A DNA stretch of 64,000 nucleotides from Christensenella massiliensis (lineage in GTDB: Bacteria > Bacillota > Clostridia > Christensenellales > Christensenellaceae), in contig LT700187.1 in assembly GCA_900155415.1 (NCBI GenBank), positions 1,488,001 through 1,552,000 of the forward strand, read 5' to 3'. Of the stretch, positions 8,720 through 17,710 are shown one piece after another (position 1 is the stretch's first letter; every line of letters starts with the position of its first letter). Both the position numbers and the translations under genes were made by a program. The notes beneath the pieces are model-generated. The model was not told the DNA's origin and did no database searches. It worked only from the letters and a program-made list of their open reading frames with translations.

Positions 8720-8880
8720 GTTAAAACAAAGCAGAGGCTGCCCGCTTCTCACCTGTACGCAAGGGCGTGCATGGTCAAATAACAGACGAAAGCTTTATTT
8801 GTCGGTATTTTTGCGGGTAGTGTAAGCTGCCCGCTTTTTTGTGGGCAGAGGGTAAAACGACATCCGATGTTAGGGGGAAA
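8720..8880 (+). promoter_or_regulatory. L20-type leader with antiterminator/terminator switch ahead of infC
   Basis: The leader carries the same eight bases CTGCCCGC twice, at 8738-8745 and 8827-8834. Either copy can pair with GCGGGTAG at 8813-8820. Pairing with the near copy gives a hairpin followed by T6 (8813-8840), an intrinsic terminator; pairing with the far copy removes it, and then the near copy can pair with GTGGGCAG at 8841-8848. Position and logic fit the firmicute ribosomal protein L20 leader, in which excess L20 causes premature termination of its own operon. The match to the Rfam family is by position and mechanism, not by a search. Confidence 0.75.
8813..8840 (+). terminator. 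Attenuator terminator in the infC leader
   Basis: GCGGGTAG and CTGCCCGC form an eight-pair stem (one G-U) with a six-base loop and six T residues after it. Confidence 0.8.
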
Positions 8881-8885
8881 AAACC

Positions 8886-9395
8886 ATCGCAAACGAACCG
8901 CTCATCAATGAGCAGATCAGAGAACCGGAAGTTCGGTTAGTTGCCGAGGACGGAAGACAGCTTGGCGTGATGTCTTCACGCGAAGCGCAGAAGCTGGCGG
9001 ACGAGGCTGACCTTGACCTTGTCAATATCTCGCCTAAGGCGAAGCCGCCGGTATGCAAGCTTATGGACTACGGCAAATACCGCTTCGAACAGAATAAACG
9101 GCAAAAGGAAGCAAAGAAGAACCAGAAGGTCATTACCTTGAAGGAAATGCGTCTTTCTGCCACGATCGACAAGCACGATATGGAAGTGAAGGCCAAAAAC
9201 GTCAAAAAGTTCTTGGAAGCAGGAGATAAAGTAAAAATATCGATTCGTTTCCGCGGCCGTCAGCTTTCCCATACAGATCAGGGCCGTCAGGTCATGGAGC
9301 TGTTCCTTGAGATGCTCGGGGAAGCGGCAGTGGTCGAGAAGAATGCAAAAATGGAAGGCCGGAGCATGTTTATGATCCTGTCTCCCAAAGCATAA
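8886..9395 (+). CDS. infC: Translation initiation factor IF-3, starting at an ATC codon
   Basis: A 169-residue IF-3 whose reading frame continues upstream of the first ATG (8967) to an ATC at 8886-8888, giving the conserved IF-3 N-terminus ANEPLINEQIREPEVRLV. A strong TAGGGGGA site precedes the ATC by seven bases. Rare ATT/ATC starts are typical of infC and let IF-3 control its own translation by discriminating against non-canonical codons. Both domains are present: the N-domain with PPVCKLMDYGKYRFEQNK and the C-domain with the RFRGRQLSHTDQG stretch. IF-3 binds the 30S subunit and monitors initiator tRNA pairing. First gene of the infC-rpmI-rplT operon behind the attenuator leader. Confidence 0.95.
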   Translation: MANEPLINEQIREPEVRLVAEDGRQLGVMSSREAQKLADEADLDLVNISPKAKPPVCKLMDYGKYRFEQNKRQKEAKKNQKVITLKEMRLSATIDKHDMEVKAKNVKKFLEAGDKVKISIRFRGRQLSHTDQGRQVMELFLEMLGEAAVVEKNAKMEGRSMFMILSPKA

Positions 9396-9442
9396 AATAG
9401 AGTACCAAACGAAAAGTTTTTATACAGAAGGAGGGCGTCAAG

Positions 9443-9640
9443 ATGCCTAAGATGAAGACACACAGGGGCGCGGCAAAAAGATTCAGCCTCACGAAATCGG
9501 GAAAAGTCAAAAGAGCCAAAGCGTACAAGAGCCACATATTGAATAAAAAATCCTCCAAGAGGAAGCGGAATCTCCGCAAGGGTACTTATATCAGCGCGGC
9601 AGAGCAGAAGAACGTAAGAGTTCTGATTCCGTATAAGTGA
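9443..9640 (+). CDS. rpmI: 50S ribosomal protein L35
   Basis: A 65-residue, very basic protein starting [20 protein letters not shown], the conserved bL35 N-terminus, and ending in the [10 protein letters not shown] tail. Length is exactly typical. It lies between infC and rplT, the invariant bacterial order, with a GAAGGAGGGCG ribosome binding site. Confidence 0.98.
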   Translation: MPKMKTHRGAAKRFSLTKSGKVKRAKAYKSHILNKKSSKRKRNLRKGTYISAAEQKNVRVLIPYK

Positions 9641-9668
9641 TCGGAAAAGAGACGAGGAGGTTTAAAAA

Positions 9669-10028
9669 ATGGCAAGAGTAAAAAGGGCAGTAAGCTCCCA
9701 TAAAAAACGCAGAAAAATATTTAAGCTCGCAAAAGGATATTTCGGAGCAAAATCCAAGCAATACAGGTCCGCAAAGCAGCAGGTAATGAAATCCATGCAC
9801 TATGCTTATGCGGGACGCAAGCTTAAAAAGCGCGATATGCGCCGCCTGTGGATCGTGCGTATCAATGCGGAGGCGCGGCAGAATGGTATCAGCTATTCTC
9901 AGTTTATGAACGGTCTTAAGCAAAGCGGGATCGACCTCAACCGGAAAGTACTGGCTGACATGGCTGTAAGCGACAAAGCCGCATTCAAACAGCTTGCTGA
10001 AACGGCGAAGAAAAAGGTGCAGGCATAA
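9669..10028 (+). CDS. rplT: 50S ribosomal protein L20
   Basis: A 119-residue basic protein with the bL20 N-terminus [19 protein letters not shown] and the globular C-terminal part containing [22 protein letters not shown]. bL20 binds 23S rRNA early in 50S assembly and in Firmicutes also binds the operon leader to repress infC-rpmI-rplT, consistent with the attenuator at 8720-8880. Strong GACGAGGAGG site; followed by an intrinsic terminator. Confidence 0.98.
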   Translation: MARVKRAVSSHKKRRKIFKLAKGYFGAKSKQYRSAKQQVMKSMHYAYAGRKLKKRDMRRLWIVRINAEARQNGISYSQFMNGLKQSGIDLNRKVLADMAVSDKAAFKQLAETAKKKVQA

Positions 10029-10046
10029 AACGGAAATGTACGCAAG

Positions 10047-10085
10047 GGGGATAGTAGGCTAAAGTACTATCCCCATTTTTATTTA
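10047..10085 (+). terminator. Intrinsic terminator of infC-rpmI-rplT
   Basis: GGGGATAGTA pairs perfectly with TACTATCCCC around an eight-base loop, followed by ATTTTTATTT. Confidence 0.92.
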
Positions 10086-10151
10086 TACATGCAGGATGCG
10101 GCATCTGTATCCGGACGGATAGATATGCGCAGGGTATACAGAGGGAAAACA

Positions 10152-10922
10152 ATGAAAGAGATCAGGAGCCATTCCAACGAATATATCAAGATGCTGAGAT
10201 CCCTGAAGCGCAAAAAATTCCGGGATGAACAGGGCCTGTATATTATTGAGGGAGCTAAGACCATTGAGGAGGCGGTTTCTTCAGGACAAGAGCTCGCCTG
10301 TATTCTGATATCAGATAAAAACGGCTCTGTTATGCGGTTTGCGCAGCAGCATAATGTAGAAACAATAACTGTACCATATGAAATAGTACAGCAGGTCGCG
10401 GATACAAAATCTCCGCCGAAAGAGCTTGCATGCGTGAAAAAACAGGAAAATCTTCCTGATCTCGGCGGCAGCTTCTATGTAGCGCTGGACGATGTGAACG
10501 ATCCCAAAAATCTGGGTACGATCATTCGGACGGCAGATGCCGCAGGAGCGGACGGCGTGTTTATTTCAGAGACGAGCGCGGACTTCTACGGCCCGAAAGC
10601 GCAGCGGGCCGCGATGGGAAGCACCTTTCATATACCAATCGAGGTCTGTGATCTGAAAAAACGTCTTGCGGGGCTGAAAGAAAGCGGAGTAAAAATCGTT
10701 TCCGGCTCGCTTCAGGGAAAGGAAGAAATGCCGGAAGGCCTCACGGCGGCATGCGTAGTGGTCGGGAACGAAGCGCGCGGGATATCGAAAGAAATTGCAG
10801 ACATGAGCGACGTGCTCTATAAGATATGCATCTATGGACAGGCGGAAAGCTTGAATGCGAGCGTCGCGGCGGGTATAATGATGTATGATGTGCGGCGCGC
10901 ACTGAAAGAAGCTATTATTTAG
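10152..10922 (+). CDS. TrmH-family (SpoU) RNA 2'-O-ribose methyltransferase
   Basis: A 256-residue SPOUT methyltransferase. The N-terminal 95 residues are the substrate-binding domain (KKFRDEQGLYIIEGAKTIEEA); the C-terminal half has the three SpoU motifs: NLGTIIRTADAAGADGVFIS, VVGNEARGIS and ESLNASVAAGIMMYDV, which form the knotted SAM pocket. It methylates a ribose in 23S rRNA or tRNA; the exact target is not deducible. The ATG at 10152 is chosen because AGAGGGA precedes it and the domain starts there; in-frame ATGs at 10089 and 10125 overlap the preceding terminator region. Genes of this family commonly sit between rplT and pheS in Firmicutes. Confidence 0.93.
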   Translation: MKEIRSHSNEYIKMLRSLKRKKFRDEQGLYIIEGAKTIEEAVSSGQELACILISDKNGSVMRFAQQHNVETITVPYEIVQQVADTKSPPKELACVKKQENLPDLGGSFYVALDDVNDPKNLGTIIRTADAAGADGVFISETSADFYGPKAQRAAMGSTFHIPIEVCDLKKRLAGLKESGVKIVSGSLQGKEEMPEGLTAACVVVGNEARGISKEIADMSDVLYKICIYGQAESLNASVAAGIMMYDVRRALKEAII

Positions 10923-10966
10923 TTTATCATAATTGATTTGTATTTTGATTTTGAGAGGAAACGAAA

Positions 10967-11983
10967 ATGGAATGTGAGCAGATCGTAGCAAAGGCGCAGG
11001 GCGAGATCGCCGCGGCGCAGTCGAGCGCAGAGCTTGACGGCATTCGTGTGAAGTATCTCGGTAAAAAAGGCGAGATCACGCTGCTGATGAAGCAGATGGG
11101 CGCCCTTTCCAAAGAGGAACGCCCGGCGTTCGGGCAGGCAGTCAATGCGGCAAGGAAAGCCGTAGAAGAGACGCTTGCACAGGCAATAGAGAAAATTGCA
11201 AAAAAAGAAAACGAAGAAAAGCTGGCGGCGGAGCGTATAGACGTTACGCTGCCCGGAAGAAAACAGGCGCTTGGGGCGCTTCACCCACTGACGCAGGTAT
11301 ACCGCGAGGTGCGCGATATCTTCCTCAGTATGGGCTTTGATGTTACAGAGGGACCGGAGGTAGAGCTTGACCGGTATAACTTCGAGCTTTTGAATATTCC
11401 GAAGGATCACCCTGCCCGTGATATGCAGGATACGTTTTATGTCAGCGAGGATGTGGTGCTGCGGACACACACCTCCCCGGTACAGGTGCGCACGATGCTC
11501 TCACAGAAGCCGCCGATCCGCATGGTGTGCCCGGGGCGCGTGTTCCGTACGGACGACGTAGACGCCACGCATTCCCCTGTATTTATGCAGATGGAAGGGC
11601 TCGTCGTGGGAAAGAACATTCGTTTTTCCGATCTCAAGGGAACGATCAACACGTTCATCCGTAATTTTTACGGGGAGCATGTGAAAACAAAATTCCGTCC
11701 CGGCTTCTTTCCGTTTACAGAGCCGTCCGCAGAGGTGGACGTCACATGCACGGTATGCGGCGGTAAGGGCTGCGGAGCCTGCAAGGGCGCGGGTATGATC
11801 GAAGTGCTCGGCTGCGGGCTTGTGAACCCGGTCGTGCTTGAAAACTGCGGGATCGACCCGAACGAATATTCCGGCTTTGCGTTTGGACTGGGGATCGACC
11901 GTTTGGCGAATACCAAATACGGCATCACGGATATCCGTCTGCTGTATGAAAACGACGCGCGCTTCCTGCGCCAGTTCGTATAA
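10967..11983 (+). CDS. pheS: Phenylalanyl-tRNA synthetase alpha subunit
   Basis: A 338-residue class II catalytic subunit with an N-terminal coiled coil (about 1-85), motif 2 around [19 protein letters not shown] and the phenylalanine-binding motif 3 region [17 protein letters not shown]. With PheT it forms the alpha2-beta2 enzyme that charges tRNA-Phe. A CxxC-containing insertion ([14 protein letters not shown]) is a common feature of the bacterial subunit. SD is GAGAGGA. No T-box element is visible in the 44-base upstream gap. Confidence 0.98.
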   Translation: MECEQIVAKAQGEIAAAQSSAELDGIRVKYLGKKGEITLLMKQMGALSKEERPAFGQAVNAARKAVEETLAQAIEKIAKKENEEKLAAERIDVTLPGRKQALGALHPLTQVYREVRDIFLSMGFDVTEGPEVELDRYNFELLNIPKDHPARDMQDTFYVSEDVVLRTHTSPVQVRTMLSQKPPIRMVCPGRVFRTDDVDATHSPVFMQMEGLVVGKNIRFSDLKGTINTFIRNFYGEHVKTKFRPGFFPFTEPSAEVDVTCTVCGGKGCGACKGAGMIEVLGCGLVNPVVLENCGIDPNEYSGFAFGLGIDRLANTKYGITDIRLLYENDARFLRQFV

Positions 11984-12048
11984 AGAAGAAACAGGATAGC
12001 GGACGTTCGGCGCGTTCTTTATTGGAATGATAGAAAGAGGATAGATAT

Positions 12049-14418
12049 ATGTTAGCACCCTATAGATGGATCTGCGATTACGCAGATATAAAATCAGATC
12101 CGCATACACTTGCGGAAAAAATGGTCATGACCGGAAACGGCGTAGAAGAGATCGTAGAGCTGGGCAAAAATATTCAAAATGTGGTGGTCGGCCGGATCGA
12201 GAAGATCACAAAGCATCCGGACGCGGATAAGCTGCAGATTTGTATGATCGATGTGGGAGACGAAGAGCTCCTGCAGATCGTCACAGGCGCGGACAATGTG
12301 TTCGAGGGCGCCTATATCCCGGTTGCGAAAGCGCCGTCTATGCTTCCGGCAGGGCCGATCAAAAAAGGCAAGCTTCGGGGCGTGGAGTCGTTCGGGATGC
12401 TGTGCTCGGGCGAGGAGCTGAATTTAAAGGAAGAAGACTACCCGGGCGCGGGCGTAAACGGTATCATGATACTTGAGGGCGAGCCTGCGGTCGGAACGGA
12501 TATCCGCGAGCTTTTAAACCTTTCGGGAACGGTGATCGATTTTGAGGTCGGCGCGAACCGGCCGGACTGCCTTTCCATTTTAGGAACAGCGCGCGAGGCT
12601 GCTGCCGCGGACGAAACGGCGTTCCGCCTCCCGGAAGTAAAATATGAAGAACACGGGATCAATACAGAAGATCTGGTCAGCGTAAGCATTCAGGCGCCTG
12701 AACTGTGCACGCGCTATATTGCAGCGGCGGTGACCGATGTTAAGATAGAGCCGTCGCCGGAATGGATGCGGGTGCGCCTGCGCGAGGCGGGCATACGGCC
12801 CATCAACAATATTGTGGATATCACAAATTTCGTTATGCTGGAAACAGGCCAGCCGATGCATGCGTTCGACGCCTCCAAAATACGCGGGGGAGAGATCATT
12901 GTGCGCCGGGCGAAGAACGGCGAGAAGATGAAGACGCTTGACGATAAGGAGCGCACCTTTACGGAAAATATGCTGCTGATCTGCGATAAGGAAGGCCCGA
13001 TCGGCGTTGCGGGCGTCATGGGCGGCCTTGATTCGGAAATCACAGATCAGACCAAAACGGTCGTGTTTGAATCCGCGAAATTCATGTATGGAAATATTCG
13101 TCAAACGTCGCGCGGCCTCGGACTCGCGACAGAAAGCTCTATGCGCTTTTCAAAGGGCGTAGACGCAGTGACAACGCTGCTTGCGATGCAGCGTGCACTC
13201 ACGCTGATCGATATGCTCGGAGCAGGAAAGGTAGCGAGCGGCATGATAGACGTGCTGAACGAGGACCTGAAACAAAAGGTCATCAAAGTCAATGCGGCGC
13301 GTGTCAACGCAAAGCTCGGCACAGATATCTCTGCAAAAGAGATGCAGCAGTATCTGAACCGCGTATTTATCCAGACGGGGCTTATAGGCGATGAGCTGGT
13401 GTGCACCATTCCGGCTTTCCGCGGGGATATTTGCGGTACGGCTGATATCGCAGAGGAAGTGGCGCGCATTTATGGTTATGACAATATCCCGGAGACAGAC
13501 GCGCTCATGCATCTGTGCCGCGGGCGTATGTCCGCTTATGAAAAGAAAGCGGACGCCATAAAGGATTATTTAAAGGATATGGGCTTTCTCGAATGTGTGA
13601 CCTATTCCTTTACCGGCCCGCAGGATTATGCGAAAATCGGTATGGGCGTGCCGGACAGCGTGAAGATCATCAATCCGTTGGGGGACGATTCCTCCCTTAT
13701 GCGCACTACGCTCGTTCCGCACATGCTTTCTGTCGTCGCGCTGAACCAAAACCGGAAAAATGAAAACGTACAGCTTTTTGAAGTGTCGCGTGGTTATTTC
13801 CCGCAGGACGGGGAGCCGCTGCCGCATGAAGTGCCGATGCTTGTTCTGGCGCAGACAGGCAAGGATTTTTTCGATATGAAAGGGATCATAGAGAACATCG
13901 TACGCCTGACGGCCGGAGGGGATATCCGCTGCAGGCGGGCAAACGAGCCGTGGCTGCACCCGGGCATATCGGCGGATATTTTCGCGGGCGGACAGAAGAT
14001 CGGCGTGATGGGAAGCGTACATCCGGATACGATGGAAGCGTTTGATATGCCGGAACGCGCGGTGATCGCGCAGATCGATCTCGAAGCATTATACGCAATA
14101 GAAAAACCGGAACGGAAATTCCATGCGCTTCCGAAATTCCCGGCTGCAACGCGGGACCTTGCGGTGATCGTAGACCGGGAGACCGGCGCGGGAGATATGA
14201 TGGAAGCCATGAAAAAAGCGGGCGGCAGGCGCGTAGAAAAAGTGGAGCTGTTCGACGTATTCAGCGGCGCGCAGGTCGGAGAAGGAAAAAAGAGCGTAGC
14301 CTACGCCATTACGATGCGCAGCCCGGAAGGAACGATGCGGGATGAAGAAGTGGACGCGGTCATAAAGAAGCTTCTTAGAACGCTCGAAAAAGAGTTCGGG
14401 GCGCAGCTCCGGCAATAA
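12049..14418 (+). CDS. pheT: Phenylalanyl-tRNA synthetase beta subunit
   Basis: A 789-residue subunit of normal length. It has an N-terminal tRNA-binding EMAP-like domain (about 40-150, VVVGRIEKITKHPDADKLQICMIDVG), the B3/B4 editing domain (HxxD-type region AFDASKIRGGEIIVRRA), B5, the pseudo-catalytic core, and a C-terminal FDX-ACB anticodon-binding domain (LPKFPAATRDLAVIVDRE). The editing site hydrolyses Tyr-tRNA-Phe. It follows pheS with a 65-base gap and is followed by zapA. Confidence 0.98.
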   Translation: MLAPYRWICDYADIKSDPHTLAEKMVMTGNGVEEIVELGKNIQNVVVGRIEKITKHPDADKLQICMIDVGDEELLQIVTGADNVFEGAYIPVAKAPSMLPAGPIKKGKLRGVESFGMLCSGEELNLKEEDYPGAGVNGIMILEGEPAVGTDIRELLNLSGTVIDFEVGANRPDCLSILGTAREAAAADETAFRLPEVKYEEHGINTEDLVSVSIQAPELCTRYIAAAVTDVKIEPSPEWMRVRLREAGIRPINNIVDITNFVMLETGQPMHAFDASKIRGGEIIVRRAKNGEKMKTLDDKERTFTENMLLICDKEGPIGVAGVMGGLDSEITDQTKTVVFESAKFMYGNIRQTSRGLGLATESSMRFSKGVDAVTTLLAMQRALTLIDMLGAGKVASGMIDVLNEDLKQKVIKVNAARVNAKLGTDISAKEMQQYLNRVFIQTGLIGDELVCTIPAFRGDICGTADIAEEVARIYGYDNIPETDALMHLCRGRMSAYEKKADAIKDYLKDMGFLECVTYSFTGPQDYAKIGMGVPDSVKIINPLGDDSSLMRTTLVPHMLSVVALNQNRKNENVQLFEVSRGYFPQDGEPLPHEVPMLVLAQTGKDFFDMKGIIENIVRLTAGGDIRCRRANEPWLHPGISADIFAGGQKIGVMGSVHPDTMEAFDMPERAVIAQIDLEALYAIEKPERKFHALPKFPAATRDLAVIVDRETGAGDMMEAMKKAGGRRVEKVELFDVFSGAQVGEGKKSVAYAITMRSPEGTMRDEEVDAVIKKLLRTLEKEFGAQLRQ

Positions 14419-14486
14419 TGCAGGTTGTGGAAAAGCAGAGCCTGTTGTATAATAGAAGAAAACCCGGATGAGAGAGGGAATGCGGC

Positions 14487-14777
14487 ATGGAAAAAACAAA
14501 GACGGTCGTCAGTATCGGCGGAAAAGAATATACGATCTGCGGAACAGACAGCGCGGAATATATCCACAGAGTCGCCCTGCACGTCAACAAGAAATTGACG
14601 GAGCTCAAAAAAGCGAATCCGGACCTGAATAATATCCAGCTTGCCATGCTTACTTCCCTGAATATCGCAGACGATTATATGAAAATCAGCGACGAGCTCG
14701 CAGCGGCAAAGCAGGAGCTTGAGCGGCTCGGGAAAAATACGGGAAACAGTCATCCGGCACAGTTCAACAGACGGTAA
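14487..14777 (+). CDS. zapA: Cell division protein ZapA
   Basis: A 96-residue ZapA. The N-terminal beta-hairpin region KTVVSIGGKEYTICGTDSAEYI is followed by a coiled-coil helix ending in ADDYMKISDELAAAKQELERL. ZapA binds FtsZ protofilaments and promotes Z-ring bundling. Location directly after pheT is the standard firmicute context, where mutS2 normally follows closely; here a four-kilobase surface-protein block lies between. Confidence 0.92.
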   Translation: MEKTKTVVSIGGKEYTICGTDSAEYIHRVALHVNKKLTELKKANPDLNNIQLAMLTSLNIADDYMKISDELAAAKQELERLGKNTGNSHPAQFNRR

Positions 14778-14787
14778 TGAGACCATA

Positions 14788-14815
14788 AAAACAGGCGCGC
14801 GCGCCTGTTTTTTTT
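14788..14815 (+). terminator. Intrinsic terminator after zapA
   Basis: AAACAGGCGC and GCGCCTGTTT are perfectly complementary, followed by a run of eight T residues. It separates the housekeeping block from the accessory surface genes. Confidence 0.9.
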
Positions 14816-15046
14816 GTGCCCCGAACGGCGGAAAACGGCAGGCCGCGCGGGAAAGGAAACCGGAAAACCGCCTCAAACGGGAAAGAATCTCCATAAGTGA
14901 ATCACCTAAAAGCCATATTTTGCATGATTTTGTAAGTACATATACAAAAAAACGTGCCCTTCACAGGAGGAGCGCGTAATTCTTATAAAGTATGCCTTTT
15001 GAAACAAAAGAGCAAAAATTATTATTATGAGAAGGAGAATTTCAAA

Positions 15047-16894
15047 ATGAGAAGAAAAAAATTCTTAGCTGTTTTACTGGCGGCGCTTTTAGTGTTGGCG
15101 GCTCTACCAACTATGGCGTCCGCAGCTCCGGTATACGATGTAGTCGGAGTAGAGGTGGTGGACGGAACAGACGGCTGGACGCCTGTTACGGCGCCTGAAG
15201 CCGGACAAAAGCTGACGGCAAATATTTATACGACTAACCCGGATGAACCGGCGATCGGTTCCTATCCGGTGAATGAAAATGCGCGGTATAAGTGGTATTA
15301 CAAGGAAAGCCCGGATACCGTGCTTGGTACCGAAGCGGTTTATACCGCAACGGCAGATAATACTAACAAAACACTGTGCGTGGAGGTGAGCGTAAACGGT
15401 TACAACGGCAAAGCGGTATGGGAAGCGCCCGGAACGGTGCGGTATAATGTAACCGGAGTAGAAGTGGTGGATGGAACAGATGGCTATACGCCCGTTGTCA
15501 TTCCGAAGGACGACCAGAAATTGATTGCGAACATTAAGACGGATGACCCGGACAACGCGGTGATTGGTTCCTATCCGGCGAATGAAAACGCGCAGTATAA
15601 GTGGTATTACAAGGAAAGCCCGGATACCGTGCTTGGTACTGAAGCGGTTTATACGGCCACAACGGATAACTTTGGCAAAACGCTATGCGTGGAAGTGAGC
15701 GTAAACGGTTATACCGGAACGGCTGTATGGGAAGCGCCTAACACGGTCGGAGATAAAGATAATTATGATATAACCGGGATAGAGGTAGTAGATGGAACGG
15801 ACGGCTATACGTCTGTTACTATTCCGAAATCCGGTCAGAAACTTCTTGCGAATATTAAGACGGGTGATCCGGACAACGCGGTGATCGGTTCCTATCCGGC
15901 GAATGAAAACGCGCAGTATAAGTGGTATTACAAGGAAAGCCCGGATACCGTGCTTGGTACCGGAGCATATTACACCGTAACGACAGATAATACTAACAAA
16001 ACGCTGTGCGTGGAGGTGAGCGTAAACGGTTACAACGGCAAAGCGGTATGGGAAGCATCTGCGAAAGTGCCCTATAACGTGACCGGAGTAGAGGTGGTGG
16101 ACGGAACGGACGGCTATACGCCTGTTACGGCGCCTCAAAATGGACAGAAGCTGACCGCAAACATTAAGACGGACGATCCGGACAACGCGGTGATCGGTTC
16201 CTATCCGGCGAATGAAAACGCGCAGTATAAGTGGTATTACAAGGAAAGCCCGGATGCTGTGCTTGGTACCGAAGCAACTTATACTGTAACGGAAGACAAT
16301 GTTGATAAGGTACTGTGTGTGGAAGTGAGTGTAAATGGTTATACCGGAACGGCTGTATGGAAAGCGGATTCTGTTGTAACAAAGCCGGTTTATAGGATTC
16401 TCGGCGCGGCGGTAGTAGAAAAAGACGGTGTTACACCTGTAACGGTTCCACAGGTGGGAGATATCCTGACGGCTAATATCATTACGAGCGATTTTGAAGA
16501 TCCGGTAATCGGGGCGTATCCGATCAATAAGAATGCAAAATACAGATGGCATTATGAAGATAGTGACAACGTACTTGGCACAGATCCGGTTTATACGGTA
16601 ACAAGCGATAATGTCGGCAAAACGTTGTGTGTGGAAGTAAGTGTAGCAGGATACAGCGGAAGCGCTGTATGGACGGCTAAAGGAGCGGTAGAAGAAGTGT
16701 CGGTCGTAATTCCGGGCGATGTGAACAAAGATGGTCTTGTTGACCTTCTGGATATGATCCAGATCAATAACGTGATAAACGAAGAAGCGGAATTTGATGC
16801 CGATGCGTTTAAAGCGGCAGATATCAATGCAGATGGCCTGCTCGATCTTCTGGATATGATTCAGGTCAATAACATAATAAACAGCAATATCTAA
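15047..16894 (+). CDS. Secreted protein: five Ig-like repeats plus C-terminal type I dockerin
   Basis: A 615-residue exported protein. The ATG at 15047 has AGAAGGAGA ahead of it and opens a signal peptide (RRKKFLAVLLAALLVLAALP, cleavage near MASAA). Five tandem modules of 103-107 residues follow, each with GVEVVDGTDGYTPV, YKWYYKESPDTVLGT and a D-N-x-x-K-T-L-C-V-E-V-S-V strand; repeats 1-4 are almost identical, the fifth is divergent. They resemble the bacterial Ig-like modules with a YxWY core. The last 59 residues are a dockerin with two calcium-binding F-hand repeats, GDVNKDGLVDLLDMIQ (from residue 557) and ADINADGLLDLLDMIQ (from about 591). No enzymatic domain is visible. Dockerins bind cohesins; the next gene carries a cohesin-like domain, so this protein may be held on the cell surface by it. 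Repeats have one conserved Cys each. Confidence 0.85.
   Translation: MRRKKFLAVLLAALLVLAALPTMASAAPVYDVVGVEVVDGTDGWTPVTAPEAGQKLTANIYTTNPDEPAIGSYPVNENARYKWYYKESPDTVLGTEAVYTATADNTNKTLCVEVSVNGYNGKAVWEAPGTVRYNVTGVEVVDGTDGYTPVVIPKDDQKLIANIKTDDPDNAVIGSYPANENAQYKWYYKESPDTVLGTEAVYTATTDNFGKTLCVEVSVNGYTGTAVWEAPNTVGDKDNYDITGIEVVDGTDGYTSVTIPKSGQKLLANIKTGDPDNAVIGSYPANENAQYKWYYKESPDTVLGTGAYYTVTTDNTNKTLCVEVSVNGYNGKAVWEASAKVPYNVTGVEVVDGTDGYTPVTAPQNGQKLTANIKTDDPDNAVIGSYPANENAQYKWYYKESPDAVLGTEATYTVTEDNVDKVLCVEVSVNGYTGTAVWKADSVVTKPVYRILGAAVVEKDGVTPVTVPQVGDILTANIITSDFEDPVIGAYPINKNAKYRWHYEDSDNVLGTDPVYTVTSDNVGKTLCVEVSVAGYSGSAVWTAKGAVEEVSVVIPGDVNKDGLVDLLDMIQINNVINEEAEFDADAFKAADINADGLLDLLDMIQVNNIINSNI
15140..16690 (+). 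repeat. Five direct repeats of 309-321 bp encoding the Ig-like modules
   Basis: The GGAGTAGAGGTGGTGG-type block recurs at 15146, 15455, 15776, 16085 and, diverged, 16403 (spacings 309, 321, 309, 318). The internal block beginning GACAACGCGG at 15551, 15872 and 16181 runs for some 80 bases with almost no change, pointing to recent duplication or gene conversion among repeats 2-4. Confidence 0.93.
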
Positions 16895-16924
16895 AAAGCA
16901 GTAGGAAATTTGGAGGTAAATAAC

Positions 16925-17596
16925 ATGAAGAAAAAAACGATATTGTCGATTGCGTTGGCAGCCATTCTCGTGTTGGCTTTCGCGACGACAGGCATGGCGG
17001 CAGATGTTCCGGTAAAAGTAACGATTGACAATTCAAATCCAAATCCGGGAGATACGGTAAATATCACCGTATCCTGTACAGGAAATGATATAGGTGGATT
17101 TGAGGGAAAAGTCACAACGAGCGGCTTGAAATATATAAGTGATGATGGCCAATTCAGCAATGAAACGCAGCTGAGAGCGATGGGGAGCGGTAGCGTGACC
17201 TATACCTATACGGTAGAGGGACAGTCGGGAGATGCGATTAAATTTTCGCTGTCTGATGTAAAGGTTGGAGATGCAGCTGGTAGCTCTTGGCATAATCCGG
17301 TTGGAGACTTTGCCGTAAGCGGCACGGTAGAAGCGGCAGTAAATCCGCAGCCGAGCACGCAGCCGAGCGAAGACCTGCAGCCGTCCGAGGACCCGTCCGA
17401 GCCGACGCAGCAGCCGTCTGAGCCCACGGGCGAGCCGAGCGCACAGCCGTCCGATTCCCAGAACGCTGACGAACTGGACGACGTTCCGAAGACCGGCGAC
17501 GCAACAACGGACCTTTGGGTGCTCGCAGTAGTTGGCATCGCAGCAGCCGCGACAGTGGCGGTCGTTGCAGGCAAAAAAGTGTTTTCTCATAAGTAA
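16925..17596 (+). CDS. Cell-wall-anchored protein with cohesin-like domain and VPKTG sorting signal
   Basis: A 223-residue surface protein. ATG at 16925 has GGAGG eight bases upstream. Residues 1-26 are a signal peptide ending MAADV. Residues about 28-138 form a single beta-sandwich domain with cohesin/CBM-like features: NPNPGDTVNITVS near the start, NDIGGFEGKVTTSGLKYIS, and a closing strand FAVSGTVEA. A Pro/Ser/Glu linker (about 140-180, repeated QPSE units) leads to VPKTG at 187-191, a hydrophobic segment and the basic tail KKVFSHK: a sortase sorting signal. A class B sortase lies 115 bases downstream. The cohesin assignment is by pattern and by the dockerin neighbour, not by alignment; another CBM-like sandwich is possible. 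Confidence 0.78.
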   Translation: MKKKTILSIALAAILVLAFATTGMAADVPVKVTIDNSNPNPGDTVNITVSCTGNDIGGFEGKVTTSGLKYISDDGQFSNETQLRAMGSGSVTYTYTVEGQSGDAIKFSLSDVKVGDAAGSSWHNPVGDFAVSGTVEAAVNPQPSTQPSEDLQPSEDPSEPTQQPSEPTGEPSAQPSDSQNADELDDVPKTGDATTDLWVLAVVGIAAAATVAVVAGKKVFSHK

Positions 17597-17642
17597 TAAC
17601 TTTATCCATACAATGACGCACAAGTAACCTATGAGCAGTAAG

Positions 17643-17684
17643 AACGCGGCGGGCGGGGATCACTCCCCGCCCTGCGGCGTTTTT
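17643..17684 (+). terminator. Intrinsic terminator between wall protein and sortase
   Basis: GGGCGGGG pairs with CCCCGCCC around a six-base loop, extended by AACGC/GCGTT, followed by T5. It probably reduces sortase transcription relative to its abundant substrate. Confidence 0.85.
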
Positions 17685-17710
17685 GCGGGAAGAACGGAAA
17701 AGGAAGACCA

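Noticed and set aside
15140-16690. Regular repeats as a possible CRISPR array
   Set aside because: Units are about 310 bases and in frame inside a protein gene; there are no short repeats with spacers.
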